From Nitrincola alkalisediminis (GTDB lineage Bacteria > Pseudomonadota > Gammaproteobacteria > Pseudomonadales > Balneatricaceae): a DNA stretch of 64,000 nucleotides. The stretch spans positions 186,001 through 250,000 of the forward strand of contig NZ_VYTY01000006.1 of assembly GCF_009821115.1 (NCBI RefSeq), written 5' to 3'. Numbering within the stretch: position 1 is the stretch's first letter; each line of letters begins with the position of its first letter. Made by a program: the position numbers and the translations under genes. This document shows, piece after piece, positions 49,340 to 58,484 of this stretch. The notes below the pieces were generated by a model. It saw nothing but the letters and a program-made list of their open reading frames with translations, was not told the DNA's origin and ran no database searches.

Positions 49340-49915
49340 TTACCATTCGCCTTCCTCTGCTTCATCAAAGTCATACGGCTCAATGATAACGGCTTCAACC
49401 GTATAGCCTGATGTTCCCATCTCATGATTAAACGTTTCTGTGCTCAAGCGTCCTTCGATCCATATGGCATCATACAGACTGTCGACCCGTGTGCCCGGTT
49501 CAAAGTGAACATTAATGATTTGGTTTGAGGGCGGAGGTGGAACATGAATGCAAGCCCCGAAATAGGGTACGAGAAAGAAACGCGTTACCCGATTCATATC
49601 GGCTTCTAAGGGTACAACAAACCCAGGAATGCGGATGATTTGACCGTCTAGTTCTTCTCGGACAGGCGCTGATGCCAAAACCTGCAGCATCCGATCCATG
49701 AGTGCTTCCGCTTCGGGGCTGAAGTCATCCAAGCTATCGAGCGAGTCAAAGGTGTTTGCACTTTCACCAAATAGGTCATATAAACTGAGTGTATAGTCCT
49801 CAGGCATGAGATCGTCCCACATCAGCTCCGTTGCGCTTGTCTCACTAGGTGTTTGGGCCGTGGCATAGGGAAAAGCCAGTGGAATCAGCAATATCATCAA
49901 TATCCAAAAGCGCAT
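49340..49915 (-). CDS. DUF3299 secreted protein (Zrg operon)
   Basis: A 191-residue protein with a signal peptide (about 1-20, ending ATA|QT). The conserved C-terminal domain is marked by IRIPGFVVPLE, FFLVPYFGACIHVPPPPSNQIINV and HEMGTSGYTVEAV-like text. This is the DUF3299 pattern, whose Cys-His-containing core suggests metal binding; that is inferred. It is the last gene of a four-gene operon with an ABC transporter and histidine-rich ZrgA, and so probably acts in the periplasm in metal handling. Confidence 0.8.
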   Translation of the reverse strand: MRFWILMILLIPLAFPYATAQTPSETSATELMWDDLMPEDYTLSLYDLFGESANTFDSLDSLDDFSPEAEALMDRMLQVLASAPVREELDGQIIRIPGFVVPLEADMNRVTRFFLVPYFGACIHVPPPPSNQIINVHFEPGTRVDSLYDAIWIEGRLSTETFNHEMGTSGYTVEAVIIEPYDFDEAEEGEW

Positions 49916-49930
49916 GATGTTCTGTCTCGA

Positions 49931-51184
49931 TTATATTTTTGGCGTTAGGCCATCAATTAATGTGTAGTAATAGGCCTTAATGGCTGGAATCAGTCCCGTG
50001 ATCAATCCTGCGAGCTGAATCCACAGCAATAAGCGAAACTGGTCAGGAGTGAGGCCATTAAGCGTCAAGAAGACTCCGTATTCAAGTGCAATCCAATCTT
50101 GAAAACAAAAAACCAGCAGATACATCATGCCTACGCCGAGTGCCGAGGCGAGCAGGGTTAAAAATACCGACTCACTGAGCAATAACGCCATGATTCGAAG
50201 GGGGCCTGCACCGACCGCCCGCAATATAGCCAGCTCGCGTCGGCGCTCGTTCAGGCTGGTGAGCAGTATACCCAACATCCCTGTGAGACTTGCAAAAATG
50301 ACACAGGCCGAAACGATTAATAGGGATTTTTCGGCGATGGACAGAACCTGCCAGAGCTCTTGCAACGCAACACCTGGCAGAATTGCCTGAAGTGGTTCTG
50401 TTCGATAGGTGTTGATGGCACGTTGCATATGGAACGTTGCCATGGGGGATTTAAGCCCTACCATGAAGGCCGTCAGTTCTTTTGGGGTGAGATCACGCGT
50501 CCGAACTGTCTCTGCATCCAAGTTCATGCCGGGGATGCGTGTACCAGCCCTCCAGTCAATGTGAATCGCCTCCCAAGCCGCCAAGCTGATAAACAGATTG
50601 CGGTCAATTGGAGTACCGGTTGCATTGAGAATACCAGCGACTTTAAACGGCTTGTCTTGATGTTGAGCAAAACTACCTCGACCCAATCCATGTGCAATCA
50701 CAACGGAATCACCTAGGTCATAACCCAAGGCTCTGGCTACCTCCGCCCCTAGGACAACGTCAAAAAGGTCGTCAAAGAAGTGCCCTTCAGCCATTGAGAG
50801 TGACTGTTGGCGTCCAAATTTAAAATGTTCATAAAAGCTGTTTTCGGTGCCAATAACCTTGAAGCCTTGATGCGAGTCACCGAGGGTAATCGGAATGGTC
50901 CAGGCAACAGCCTCTTGTGAGGCAATTTGTTGATATGAACTCCAGCGAATATTGTTGGTGGGTTGTCCAATGCCAAACACCGAGTACAAAAGGAGAGGGA
51001 GTGATCCACTGCGCGCACCGACAATCAGATCGGTTCCTGATACTGTATTGAAAAAACTCTGTTGAGTATCATGCCGTAGCTTTTCCACACCCATCAAGAG
51101 CGTGACGCTTATGGACAGGGTCAGGAGCGTTAAAAAAATCGTGCCGCGTCTGTTCCAGATGCTGAGTAAAGCAAGCTTGAGCAT
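49931..51184 (-). CDS. MacB/FtsX-type ABC transporter permease (Zrg operon)
   Basis: A 417-residue permease with one N-terminal membrane helix (about 14-34), a large periplasmic domain, and three C-terminal helices (about 285-308, 332-362, 385-403), the FtsX/MacB topology. Such transporters usually do not import solutes but work on lipoproteins or transmit force, so a direct zinc-uptake role would be unusual. It lies 3 bases after its ATPase gene. Confidence 0.85.
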   Translation of the reverse strand: MLKLALLSIWNRRGTIFLTLLTLSISVTLLMGVEKLRHDTQQSFFNTVSGTDLIVGARSGSLPLLLYSVFGIGQPTNNIRWSSYQQIASQEAVAWTIPITLGDSHQGFKVIGTENSFYEHFKFGRQQSLSMAEGHFFDDLFDVVLGAEVARALGYDLGDSVVIAHGLGRGSFAQHQDKPFKVAGILNATGTPIDRNLFISLAAWEAIHIDWRAGTRIPGMNLDAETVRTRDLTPKELTAFMVGLKSPMATFHMQRAINTYRTEPLQAILPGVALQELWQVLSIAEKSLLIVSACVIFASLTGMLGILLTSLNERRRELAILRAVGAGPLRIMALLLSESVFLTLLASALGVGMMYLLVFCFQDWIALEYGVFLTLNGLTPDQFRLLLWIQLAGLITGLIPAIKAYYYTLIDGLTPKI

Positions 51185-51187
51185 AGG

Positions 51188-51895
51188 TCAGTTCACTCTG
51201 TAGGCTGGGTTGAGCGTTTTTAAATCGATGACTCGGTCAAAAGGGTGACGTAATTCTAAGTCGTGGCTGACAAAAATAAGCGTGGTGTTGTGTTGACGAC
51301 TTTGTTGTAACAGTAAGTTCATAAATCGATGGCGAGTGTCTGCATCCAGTGCCGATGTTGGCTCATCTGCTAGCAAGATTTCAGGAGCTCCGATTAATGC
51401 TCGAGCCGCCGCAACGCGTTGCTGTTGACCAATGGACAGCTGGGAAACGGGGCGAGGGTGATGAATATAGTCGGCTAGATCCAGTGCTTCGAGCAGTGCA
51501 TGTGCGCCTGCGCTCAAGCTGCCGTATTCCTTAAGGGTGCGTTCGCGTCTTAGCTTAGAAAACTGGCAAGGCAAAAGCAAATTGTCAGCAACGCTCAAGT
51601 AGGGTAGTAGGTTAAATTGTTGGAACAGCACACCGATGTGATCAGCACGAAAGCGATCACGTTTGCGTTGACTCAGCGTTGATAACGGCGTATCGAGGAG
51701 TGAAATCTCGCCAGAATGAGGCAAAAGCACACCACCTAGGAGGTTTAGTAGCGTGCTTTTACCGCTGCCTGAGGGGCCTTGTACAAAGACCTGCTCACCT
51801 TTGTGCAAGGTGAGCGAGTCAATGTTCAGCAGTGTGTGGGTTTTTTTCCACGAAAAAACGAGCTGGTTAAGCGATACAGAACAGGGTTGTGTCAT
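51188..51895 (-). CDS. ABC transporter ATP-binding protein (Zrg operon)
   Basis: A 235-residue LolD/MacB-type ATPase with Walker A GPSGSGKST (about 39-47), Q-loop LFQQFNLLPYL, signature LSIGQQQRVAAARAL and Walker B ILLADEPTSALD. It overlaps the upstream zrgA-like gene by four bases and pairs with the FtsX-type permease downstream. Confidence 0.9.
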   Translation of the reverse strand: MTQPCSVSLNQLVFSWKKTHTLLNIDSLTLHKGEQVFVQGPSGSGKSTLLNLLGGVLLPHSGEISLLDTPLSTLSQRKRDRFRADHIGVLFQQFNLLPYLSVADNLLLPCQFSKLRRERTLKEYGSLSAGAHALLEALDLADYIHHPRPVSQLSIGQQQRVAAARALIGAPEILLADEPTSALDADTRHRFMNLLLQQSRQHNTTLIFVSHDLELRHPFDRVIDLKTLNPAYRVN

Positions 51896-52554
51896 TCGTT
51901 AAACGTTAGCCTTGGTTGTGTTGGGCTTAAGGTAAGTCCTTTCTGACCTTGTGGCGTAATCATTTGTACGCTGATGTTGTGCAAGGATGGAAACGACGTA
52001 AAGAGTTGGATGGAAACGGCCTGTAAATGTTCCGGATGTTCGCAGAAAAAATTGTACTCTACTTGAATATCACTATGCTGGCTCTGGTCATGGTCATGGT
52101 CATGGTCATGGTCATGTTTGTGATCTGCACCGTGTGTGTGATCATGATGCTTATGGTGATCATGTTTGTGATCGTGATCGTGGTCCGATGTTGCCAGTAA
52201 CTCGTGGTTGACGCTGACGTCTTTCAATTCGCAGGCGGCGGCCGATGGGAGTGCCCAAAGGGTCTCGGCCAATTTCAATTGTGCTTCAGCATTGCGAACT
52301 TTGGCTTGGCTCTCTGAATCCGTCGCCAGATGCTCGAAGCCAACAATATCGGCTGCCGGTGCCTCTAAGCTTGCAAGCAGCATATTGCCTTCAAATACCA
52401 CATCGAGAGTGGCCTCACCGTGCACGTGCGCGTGTAAAGCGGCATGGTCATGATCTGGGTGCGCTGAGTGTGAATGAGATTGATGGGCGAGCGCAAACCA
52501 AGACATGCTCAGGCCTGTGACTAGAAGGCTGGATTGAATGAATGGGCGTTTCAT
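51892..52554 (-). CDS. zrgA: Histidine-rich periplasmic zinc-handling protein, ZrgA-like (DUF2796)
   Basis: A 220-residue protein with a signal peptide (1-22, FALA|HQ). It has a first His cluster right after it (SHSHSAHPDHDHAALHAHVHG, by its ends), the DUF2796 core (HGEATLDVVFEGNMLLASLEAPA, by its ends), and a second, longer His/Asp-rich run at about 130-168. It resembles ZrgA of the Vibrio cholerae zinc-regulated zrgABCDE operon, which by family knowledge aids zinc uptake. The ATG at 52554 has GAGGAG 7 bases upstream; a longer reading from 52602 would run over the operator and was rejected. Confidence 0.85.
   Translation of the reverse strand: MKRPFIQSSLLVTGLSMSWFALAHQSHSHSAHPDHDHAALHAHVHGEATLDVVFEGNMLLASLEAPAADIVGFEHLATDSESQAKVRNAEAQLKLAETLWALPSAAACELKDVSVNHELLATSDHDHDHKHDHHKHHDHTHGADHKHDHDHDHDHDQSQHSDIQVEYNFFCEHPEHLQAVSIQLFTSFPSLHNISVQMITPQGQKGLTLSPTQPRLTFNE
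52085..52116 (+). repeat. Tandem TGGTCA hexanucleotide repeat inside zrgA
   Basis: Five perfect copies of TGGTCA plus two bases. On the coding strand they read as alternating Asp and His codons in the metal-binding run. A gain or loss of units would change the His count without shifting the frame. Confidence 0.95.
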
Positions 52555-52576
52555 AGGGGCTCCTCGTAGAAAGATT

Positions 52577-52600
52577 GAAACTGTTATAACGTAACATATC
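52577..52600 (-). promoter_or_regulatory. zrgA: Candidate Zur operator upstream of the Zrg operon
   Basis: TGTTATAACGTAACA (52582-52596) has the TGTTA-N5-TAACA symmetry of the gammaproteobacterial Zur box (consensus core TGTTATAnTATAACA), with GAAA and ATC flanks. It lies 28-42 bases before the zrgA ATG, where a repressor would block transcription. Zinc repression is inferred from this match and from the family. Confidence 0.75.
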
Positions 52601-52683
52601 ATTTAAGTGTTACGAGAGTCGAGTTTTAAGCTGCCTTCAATACATCCCTTGTCTGTGAGCCTAGCTCTTTAGGTGTAAACAAA

Positions 52684-52731
52684 AACGCCTTAACTCGACT
52701 TCTCTCATGTGTGAAGTCGAGCTAAGGCGTT
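52684..52731 (-). terminator. Rho-independent terminator after bamD
   Basis: Two 9-bp stems separated by one mismatch (52684-52692 with 52723-52731; 52694-52702 with 52713-52721) form a long hairpin, followed on the minus strand by UUUUUGUUU. It lies 19 bases past the bamD stop. Confidence 0.9.
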
Positions 52732-52749
52732 ATTCAGTCAATCTACGAT

Positions 52750-53730
52750 TTATTGTGTTGGCTCGCCTACACGTCCGTCATCACCAAACGTACCAAAGGT
52801 AATACGGTTCAACCATGAGCGGCCACCAGTTTGACTGCCTCCTTCAGGTTGCATACTTCCATCAACTCGCATGGCTCTGGCTCTCTCTGGGTTAACAGGG
52901 CGAGCTGGAACAGCGGGCTCAATTGATCCCATCAGACCAAAGGTTGCTGTATACAGCAAGTCAAAGTTTTGAGGCGCGAAAGGACGAATGATATAGTCTG
53001 GATAGTTGAGGCTCAGTACATCAATGGCCGTTTTTGCTAAGTCATCCAAACCCAGTTTGGTATAGGCTTCCGCCATGATGGCCAGTGCATCGGGTACGGC
53101 AGGCGTTTCTTGGAAGTTCTCAACCACATAGCGTCCACGATTGGCGGCTGCGACCCAGGCTTCACGCTTCATGTAAAAGCTAGCAACATGGATTTCGTAG
53201 GTAGCCAAGCGGTTTTTTAAATACTGCATACGGCGCTGTGTATCCGGTGCGTATTCACTGTCTGGGTAACGGTTGAGTAAAACCGAGAAGCTTTCGAACG
53301 AGTCGAGGGCGGCTCCTGGGTCTCGCTGCGTCTCATCAAGAGGAAGAAAGCGTGCCAAGAATGAACGGTCTTCTTCAAACGACGTTAAGCCTTTCATGTA
53401 GTAAGCATAGTCGATGTTATCGTGATTCGGGTGCAGTCGAATAAAGCGGTCTGCCGCTGAGCGCGAAGCGGCGGGCTCATTATTGCGGAAGTAAGCATAA
53501 ATTAATTCGAGCTGGGCTTGCTCCGAGAAGCGACCGAAGGGATAACGAGCCTCAAGCAATTGAAGTTTTTCAATGGCCAGTGAAAAGTTTTGGGCATCCA
53601 GTGCGCTCATGGCATCGTTGTAGATGACTTGCTCTGGGATGTCGGGGATGGTTTTGTCTCGACCAAACCATGAGCAAGCCGAAAGCATACTAAGGATGAT
53701 CAGAGCGCAAATCACTTTGACAAATTGCAT
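52750..53730 (-). CDS. bamD: Outer membrane protein assembly factor BamD
   Basis: BamD is the essential lipoprotein of the BAM complex that folds outer membrane proteins. The 326-residue protein has a lipoprotein signal with lipobox LSAC (C19) and tetratricopeptide-like repeats ([20 protein letters not shown] onward, by its ends). It is longer than the 245-residue Escherichia coli form owing to a C-terminal, low-complexity tail of about 80 residues, as in Pseudomonas. It diverges from rluD, the usual arrangement. Confidence 0.94.
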   Translation of the reverse strand: MQFVKVICALIILSMLSACSWFGRDKTIPDIPEQVIYNDAMSALDAQNFSLAIEKLQLLEARYPFGRFSEQAQLELIYAYFRNNEPAASRSAADRFIRLHPNHDNIDYAYYMKGLTSFEEDRSFLARFLPLDETQRDPGAALDSFESFSVLLNRYPDSEYAPDTQRRMQYLKNRLATYEIHVASFYMKREAWVAAANRGRYVVENFQETPAVPDALAIMAEAYTKLGLDDLAKTAIDVLSLNYPDYIIRPFAPQNFDLLYTATFGLMGSIEPAVPARPVNPERARAMRVDGSMQPEGGSQTGGRSWLNRITFGTFGDDGRVGEPTQ

Positions 53731-53867
53731 ATTGCTATATCCTGAGATGTGTTGTGAATTCGGTACTTTTTACCGGATTCGGGTATACTGAGACACTATA
53801 TTTTCCGGCCTATTAAAACACAACCGGAAGCCAACCCAAAATATCCGTTTACATAAGATTAAAATAG

Positions 53868-54836
53868 ATGTCAGAAGCAATTGAGTTAGTGTGTCAGGTT
53901 CCTGCCGAAATGTTTGGACTGCGATTGGATCAGGCGGTTTCGCAACTTTTTCCTGACTATTCACGCTCGCGCTTGCAGGGCTGGATCAAAGAGGGCACAT
54001 TGCTGGTTGACGGCGAAGTTAAACGCCCACGGGATAAGCTGAACGGCGGCGAGACAATTCGAGTATCGGTGGTAATTGAAGCGAATGAACGCCATGCCGC
54101 TGAATCCATCCCTTTGAACATAGTCTTTGAAGATGAACACATACTGGTCATCAACAAACCCAGTGGTTTAGTTGTCCATCCGGGCGCGGGAAATGCTGAT
54201 GGCACTCTGTTGAATGCCCTTTTGCACCATTGTCCTGAAATCGCACATGTGCCGCGAGCGGGTATTGTCCATCGTTTGGATCGTGAGACTACGGGGTTGA
54301 TGGTAATCGCTAAAACCATTGCCGCACAAACCGACTTAGTGACGCAGTTACAAGACCGCAGCATGGGACGCGAATATGAAGCCGTGACGCACGGTGTCAT
54401 GACCGGAGGGGGGTGTGTTGATGAGCCAATGGCACGTCATTCGCGCAATCGTCTGAAAATGGCCGTTGTGGGCGTTGGTAAGGAAGCTATTACACATTAT
54501 CGTGTTTTAGAAAAATTTAGAGCGCACACGCATATACGTCTAAAGTTAGAAACAGGACGGACGCATCAAATTCGTGTGCATATGTCTCATATCAACTATC
54601 CTTTAGTGGGTGACCCATTATACGGTGGTCGTTTCCGTCTTCCCAAAGGTGCAAGCGAAGAGATGCAAGACGTACTTAAGCATTTTCGTCGACAGGCTTT
54701 GCATGCGAAAAAACTTGAACTCTGGCATCCTGAAACGGGTCAGCAAATGAGTTGGGAGGTCGATCTTCCGGATGACTTCCAACGTTTGTTAGCCGTGTTA
54801 AAAGACGATGCTCAAACCTATGACTATGAGCTATGA
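53868..54836 (+). CDS. rluD: 23S rRNA pseudouridine(1911/1915/1917) synthase RluD
   Basis: RluD makes three pseudouridines in helix 69 of 23S rRNA. The 322-residue protein has an N-terminal S4 domain (about 17-75) and the synthase domain with catalytic D138 in HRLDRETTG, plus KPSGLVVHPGAG and GRTHQIRVHM. It overlaps pgeF by four bases. Confidence 0.97.
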   Translation: MSEAIELVCQVPAEMFGLRLDQAVSQLFPDYSRSRLQGWIKEGTLLVDGEVKRPRDKLNGGETIRVSVVIEANERHAAESIPLNIVFEDEHILVINKPSGLVVHPGAGNADGTLLNALLHHCPEIAHVPRAGIVHRLDRETTGLMVIAKTIAAQTDLVTQLQDRSMGREYEAVTHGVMTGGGCVDEPMARHSRNRLKMAVVGVGKEAITHYRVLEKFRAHTHIRLKLETGRTHQIRVHMSHINYPLVGDPLYGGRFRLPKGASEEMQDVLKHFRRQALHAKKLELWHPETGQQMSWEVDLPDDFQRLLAVLKDDAQTYDYEL

Positions 54837-55561
54837 AACTGATACGAGCAGATTGGGATGTAAGCCCTCGTATTCACGCCTTTACAACGACGCGCTATGA
54901 CGGTGTGAGTGAAGGTGTCTATGCGGGGTTTAACTTAGGCCTTCATGTGGGCGATGACCCTGCGGCCGTGCTGGAAAATCGAAAAATTCTTCAGCAAGTG
55001 ACGGGGTTAACACAGCCCATACGTTGGCTAGAGCAGGTGCATGGTATCAATCTAGTCAAAGCATCGGGCCCAGAGTGTCAAGCAGATGCAGTATGGTCAA
55101 ACCAACCCGGAGAGGCCTGTGCGATTATGACGGCGGACTGCTTGCCTGTACTATTCTGTGACCGGGCCGCGACGCGTGTTGCAGCTGCTCATGCAGGATG
55201 GCGAGGCTTGGCAGCTGGCGTCCTCGAGAATACCTTGTCTATCTTTGATGATCCCAAGCAGGTTGTGGCTTGGTTGGGCCCTGCCATTGGTCCGATGGCA
55301 TTCGAAGTGGGTGATGAAGTGTATCAATGCTTTTGTGAACAACACCCACAAGCAAAGCGTGCGTTTGCTATCTCTCCTACTGACCATCAAAAATGGTTGG
55401 CCGATATCTATGAACTGGCACGAATCCGTTTACATGCGGCAGGAGTGAAGTATGTTTACGGCGGTCACTTTTGTACGTTTACCGACCACGAAAACTTCTA
55501 TTCCTATCGCCGAGATGGCGAGACTGGACGTATGGCCAGTTTGATCTGGATTGAAGGCTGA
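54833..55561 (+). CDS. pgeF: Peptidoglycan editing factor PgeF (YfiH family)
   Basis: A 242-residue YfiH/DUF152 protein, formerly called a laccase. By family knowledge it acts on faulty muropeptide precursors and can also cleave purine nucleosides. The metal and active-site residues are in QVHG (near 63-66), TADCLPVLFCD and AAAHAGWRGLAAG, with FCTFTDHENFYSYRRDG at the C-terminus. It follows rluD with a four-base overlap. Confidence 0.94.
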   Translation: MKLIRADWDVSPRIHAFTTTRYDGVSEGVYAGFNLGLHVGDDPAAVLENRKILQQVTGLTQPIRWLEQVHGINLVKASGPECQADAVWSNQPGEACAIMTADCLPVLFCDRAATRVAAAHAGWRGLAAGVLENTLSIFDDPKQVVAWLGPAIGPMAFEVGDEVYQCFCEQHPQAKRAFAISPTDHQKWLADIYELARIRLHAAGVKYVYGGHFCTFTDHENFYSYRRDGETGRMASLIWIEG

Positions 55562-55575
55562 TTAAATAATCACCA

Positions 55576-55605
55576 CTTGAATTGCGATCATATTAGCCCC
55601 ATTTA
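55576..55605 (+). promoter_or_regulatory. clpB: Sigma-32 heat-shock promoter of clpB
   Basis: CTTGAAT (55576-55582), a 14-base spacer and CCCCATTTA (55597-55605) match the RpoH consensus CTTGAAA and CCCCATnT closely. It lies 63-92 bases before the clpB ATG, so clpB should be heat-induced. Confidence 0.9.
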
Positions 55606-55667
55606 ATTCACTATCTGATACCTGTCTGTGTGTTTCGGGTATCCATAATGAATTAAAGGAGTGGGCA

Positions 55668-58244
55668 ATGAGACCCGATAAGTTTACATCAAAGTTACAA
55701 GAAGCGTTATCCGACGCACAATCCATCGCTGTTGGTAAAGATCACAACTACATAGAACCGATTCACCTGCTCGTTGCCTTTCTTGAGCAGCGTGATGGTT
55801 CTATTCGTCCATTGCTGAGCCAAGCGGGCGCTCAGTTGCCTCAGTTAACGCGCAAAATAGCTGAAGCACTGGATAAGCTGCCGCAGGTTAAAAACCCGGA
55901 TGGCGATATCCGTGCCTCACAAAATCTGGTTCGACTTTTTAATTTAACCGACAAGATGGCCCAGCAACGCGGTGATGAGTACGTGGCCAGCGAGCTTGTG
56001 CTTTTGTCCATGCTGGAAGACAAGGGCGATACCTCGCGGGTGTTGAAAGAGGCAGGCGTGGATCGTGAAAAACTCTTGGCCGCTATTAACAATATGCGCG
56101 GAGGGGCTGCAGTCATGGACCCCAATGTCGAACAAAATCGTCAGGCTCTGGATAAATACTGTGTGGATTTAACCGAGCGTGCGGAGTCTGGCAAATTGGA
56201 CCCAGTGATTGGCCGTGATGACGAAATTCGGCGCACGATCCAAGTTTTGCAACGCCGCACTAAAAACAACCCGGTTCTGATCGGGGAGCCTGGAGTGGGT
56301 AAAACCGCCATTGTCGAAGGTTTGGCGCAACGCATTGTTAACGGTGAAGTGCCCGAGGGCTTGAAGCACAAACGCGTACTGTCATTAGACATGGGTGCCC
56401 TGATTGCAGGCGCGAAGTTTCGAGGTGAGTTTGAAGAGCGTCTCAAAGCCGTTTTGAATGAATTGAGTAAACAAGAAGGTCAAATTATTTTATTCATTGA
56501 CGAGTTGCATACCATGGTGGGGGCGGGTAAGGGCGAAGGCTCAATGGATGCGGGCAATATGCTGAAGCCCGCACTCGCGCGTGGTGAGTTGCATTGTGTT
56601 GGTGCGACAACGCTAGATGAGTATCGTCAATACGTTGAAAAGGATGCTGCGTTAGAGCGTCGCTTCCAGAAAGTTATCGTGGATGAACCTACAGAGGAAG
56701 ACACCATTGCAATCTTACGCGGCCTTAAAGAGCGCTACGAAATTCACCATGGTGTTGATATCACAGACTCCGCAATTGTTGCAGCGGCTAAGCTAAGTCA
56801 GCGTTACATTACAGATCGTCAGTTGCCAGATAAGGCCATCGACCTTATCGACGAAGCGGGTTCACGTATCCGTATGGAAATGGACTCTAAGCCAGAAGAA
56901 ATGGATCGTCTCGAACGACGCTTAATCCAGCTCAAAATGGAGCGCGAGGCGTTGAAAAAAGAGAAGGATGAGGCATCCCAGAAACGCTTGCAAGAACTGC
57001 AACAGACGATCAGCAAGCTAGAAAAAGAGTTTTCAGATCTAGAAGAGGTGTGGAAGGCTGAAAAAGCCAGCCTGCAAGGATCACAAAGTGTTAAAGAGCA
57101 GTTGGATCAAGCTCGAGTGGAAATGGAACAAGCCAGCCGTGCCGGTGATCTTGCGAAAATGGCAGAGTTGCAGTACGGCCGTATCCCCGAGCTCGAAAAG
57201 CAGTTGAAAATGGCCAGTCAAGTGGAGCACAGCGCACAGACAACGCAACTCTTACGGAATAAGGTAACAGAAGAAGAGGTCGCAGAGGTCGTTTCGCGTT
57301 GGACGGGCATTCCCATCAGTAAAATGTTGGAAGGGGAGCGCGACAAGCTGTTACGCATGGAAGATGCTCTACACGGACGCGTTGTGGGACAGGATGAAGC
57401 CGTGATTGCGGTTGCAAATGCTGTTAGGCGTTCACGAGCAGGTCTCTCTGATCCGGCTCGTCCCAGTGGTAGCTTCTTGTTTTTAGGCCCAACGGGTGTC
57501 GGGAAAACAGAACTCTGTAAAGCGTTAGCAGGCTTCCTCTTTGATACAGAGGATGCGTTGGTTCGTATTGATATGTCCGAGTTTATGGAGAAACATTCGG
57601 TCGCTCGCTTAATTGGCGCACCTCCAGGCTATGTCGGCTATGAGGAAGGCGGTTATTTGACTGAAGCGGTGCGACGCAAGCCTTATTCGGTGTTGCTGCT
57701 CGATGAAGTTGAAAAGGCGCATCCAGATGTATTCAATATATTGCTGCAAGTCTTAGATGATGGACGTTTAACCGATGGGCAAGGACGGACGGTCGACTTC
57801 CGAAACACCATCGTTGTTATGACATCGAATCTAGGGTCTGACCTGATTCAGGGCTTTAGTGACGATGACGATTATCAATTGATGAAGCAGGCGGTGATGG
57901 AAGTGGTGGGAAATCATTTCCGACCCGAAGTGATCAATCGTATTGATGAGGTGGTTGTTTTCCATAGCTTGCGCAAAGAGCAAGTCGCGGGAATCGCGAA
58001 GATTCAGTTAGAACGTTTACACAAACGCCTCGCTGAAAAAGACCTCTCGATTCATTTAACAGAGGCTGCGTTAAATAAATTGGTGGATGTCGGCTTTGAA
58101 CCTGTTTATGGGGCGCGGCCACTAAAAAGAGCAATTCAACAATGGATTGAAAACCCGCTGGCACAGAAAATTTTATCGGGCGCTTACTTGCCCGGCGCAA
58201 CGATTCAAGTGGAGGTTGAAAACGAGCAATTCTCGTTCAAATAA
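55668..58244 (+). CDS. clpB: Disaggregase chaperone ClpB
   Basis: ClpB is a hexameric AAA+ ATPase that rescues aggregated proteins with DnaK. The 858-residue protein has an N-domain (1-145), first ATPase (Walker A GEPGVGKT near 206), a coiled-coil middle domain (about 410-525) and a second ATPase (GPTGVGKT near 605), ending in the sensor region [17 protein letters not shown] precedes the ATG, and a heat-shock promoter lies upstream. Confidence 0.98.
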   Translation: MRPDKFTSKLQEALSDAQSIAVGKDHNYIEPIHLLVAFLEQRDGSIRPLLSQAGAQLPQLTRKIAEALDKLPQVKNPDGDIRASQNLVRLFNLTDKMAQQRGDEYVASELVLLSMLEDKGDTSRVLKEAGVDREKLLAAINNMRGGAAVMDPNVEQNRQALDKYCVDLTERAESGKLDPVIGRDDEIRRTIQVLQRRTKNNPVLIGEPGVGKTAIVEGLAQRIVNGEVPEGLKHKRVLSLDMGALIAGAKFRGEFEERLKAVLNELSKQEGQIILFIDELHTMVGAGKGEGSMDAGNMLKPALARGELHCVGATTLDEYRQYVEKDAALERRFQKVIVDEPTEEDTIAILRGLKERYEIHHGVDITDSAIVAAAKLSQRYITDRQLPDKAIDLIDEAGSRIRMEMDSKPEEMDRLERRLIQLKMEREALKKEKDEASQKRLQELQQTISKLEKEFSDLEEVWKAEKASLQGSQSVKEQLDQARVEMEQASRAGDLAKMAELQYGRIPELEKQLKMASQVEHSAQTTQLLRNKVTEEEVAEVVSRWTGIPISKMLEGERDKLLRMEDALHGRVVGQDEAVIAVANAVRRSRAGLSDPARPSGSFLFLGPTGVGKTELCKALAGFLFDTEDALVRIDMSEFMEKHSVARLIGAPPGYVGYEEGGYLTEAVRRKPYSVLLLDEVEKAHPDVFNILLQVLDDGRLTDGQGRTVDFRNTIVVMTSNLGSDLIQGFSDDDDYQLMKQAVMEVVGNHFRPEVINRIDEVVVFHSLRKEQVAGIAKIQLERLHKRLAEKDLSIHLTEAALNKLVDVGFEPVYGARPLKRAIQQWIENPLAQKILSGAYLPGATIQVEVENEQFSFK

Positions 58245-58264
58245 ATGTATTGCGTACACCTCGC

Positions 58265-58303
58265 TTTTCCCCATGAGTCTTGCGATACGACTTGTGGGGA
58301 AGG
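58265..58303 (+). terminator. Imperfect hairpin after clpB
   Basis: A 15-bp stem with four G-U pairs (58265-58279 with 58289-58303) and a 9-base loop lies 20 bases past clpB. No U-run follows directly, so it may stabilise or weakly terminate the transcript. Confidence 0.45.
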
Positions 58304-58484
58304 CTTGATATCAGCTCCCTCTTTTATTTTCACAAAAAACACTTGTTTCATGATCTGTTGGTTTTAAAGCGTCATAAGGAGGGTTAAACCCTATCAGAGG
58401 GTGCTGTGATCCTCTTTTGACAAGTTTTGCTATCCAGTCAATAGAAACGTAAAATTCGCCTTTTGATTGTCTGAGGCGTCTGTA

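Noticed and set aside
52085-52170. CRISPR-like or other repeat array
   Set aside because: The short repeats have no spacers and lie within a coding frame for a His/Asp-rich protein.
52750-52990. C-terminal extension of BamD as an abnormal fusion
   Set aside because: Pseudomonas-type BamD proteins have similarly long tails, so this is family variation.
58417-58446. Promoter for rlmJ (TTGACA with a weak -10)
   Set aside because: The -35 is perfect, but the hexamer 17 bases later matches the -10 at only three positions.
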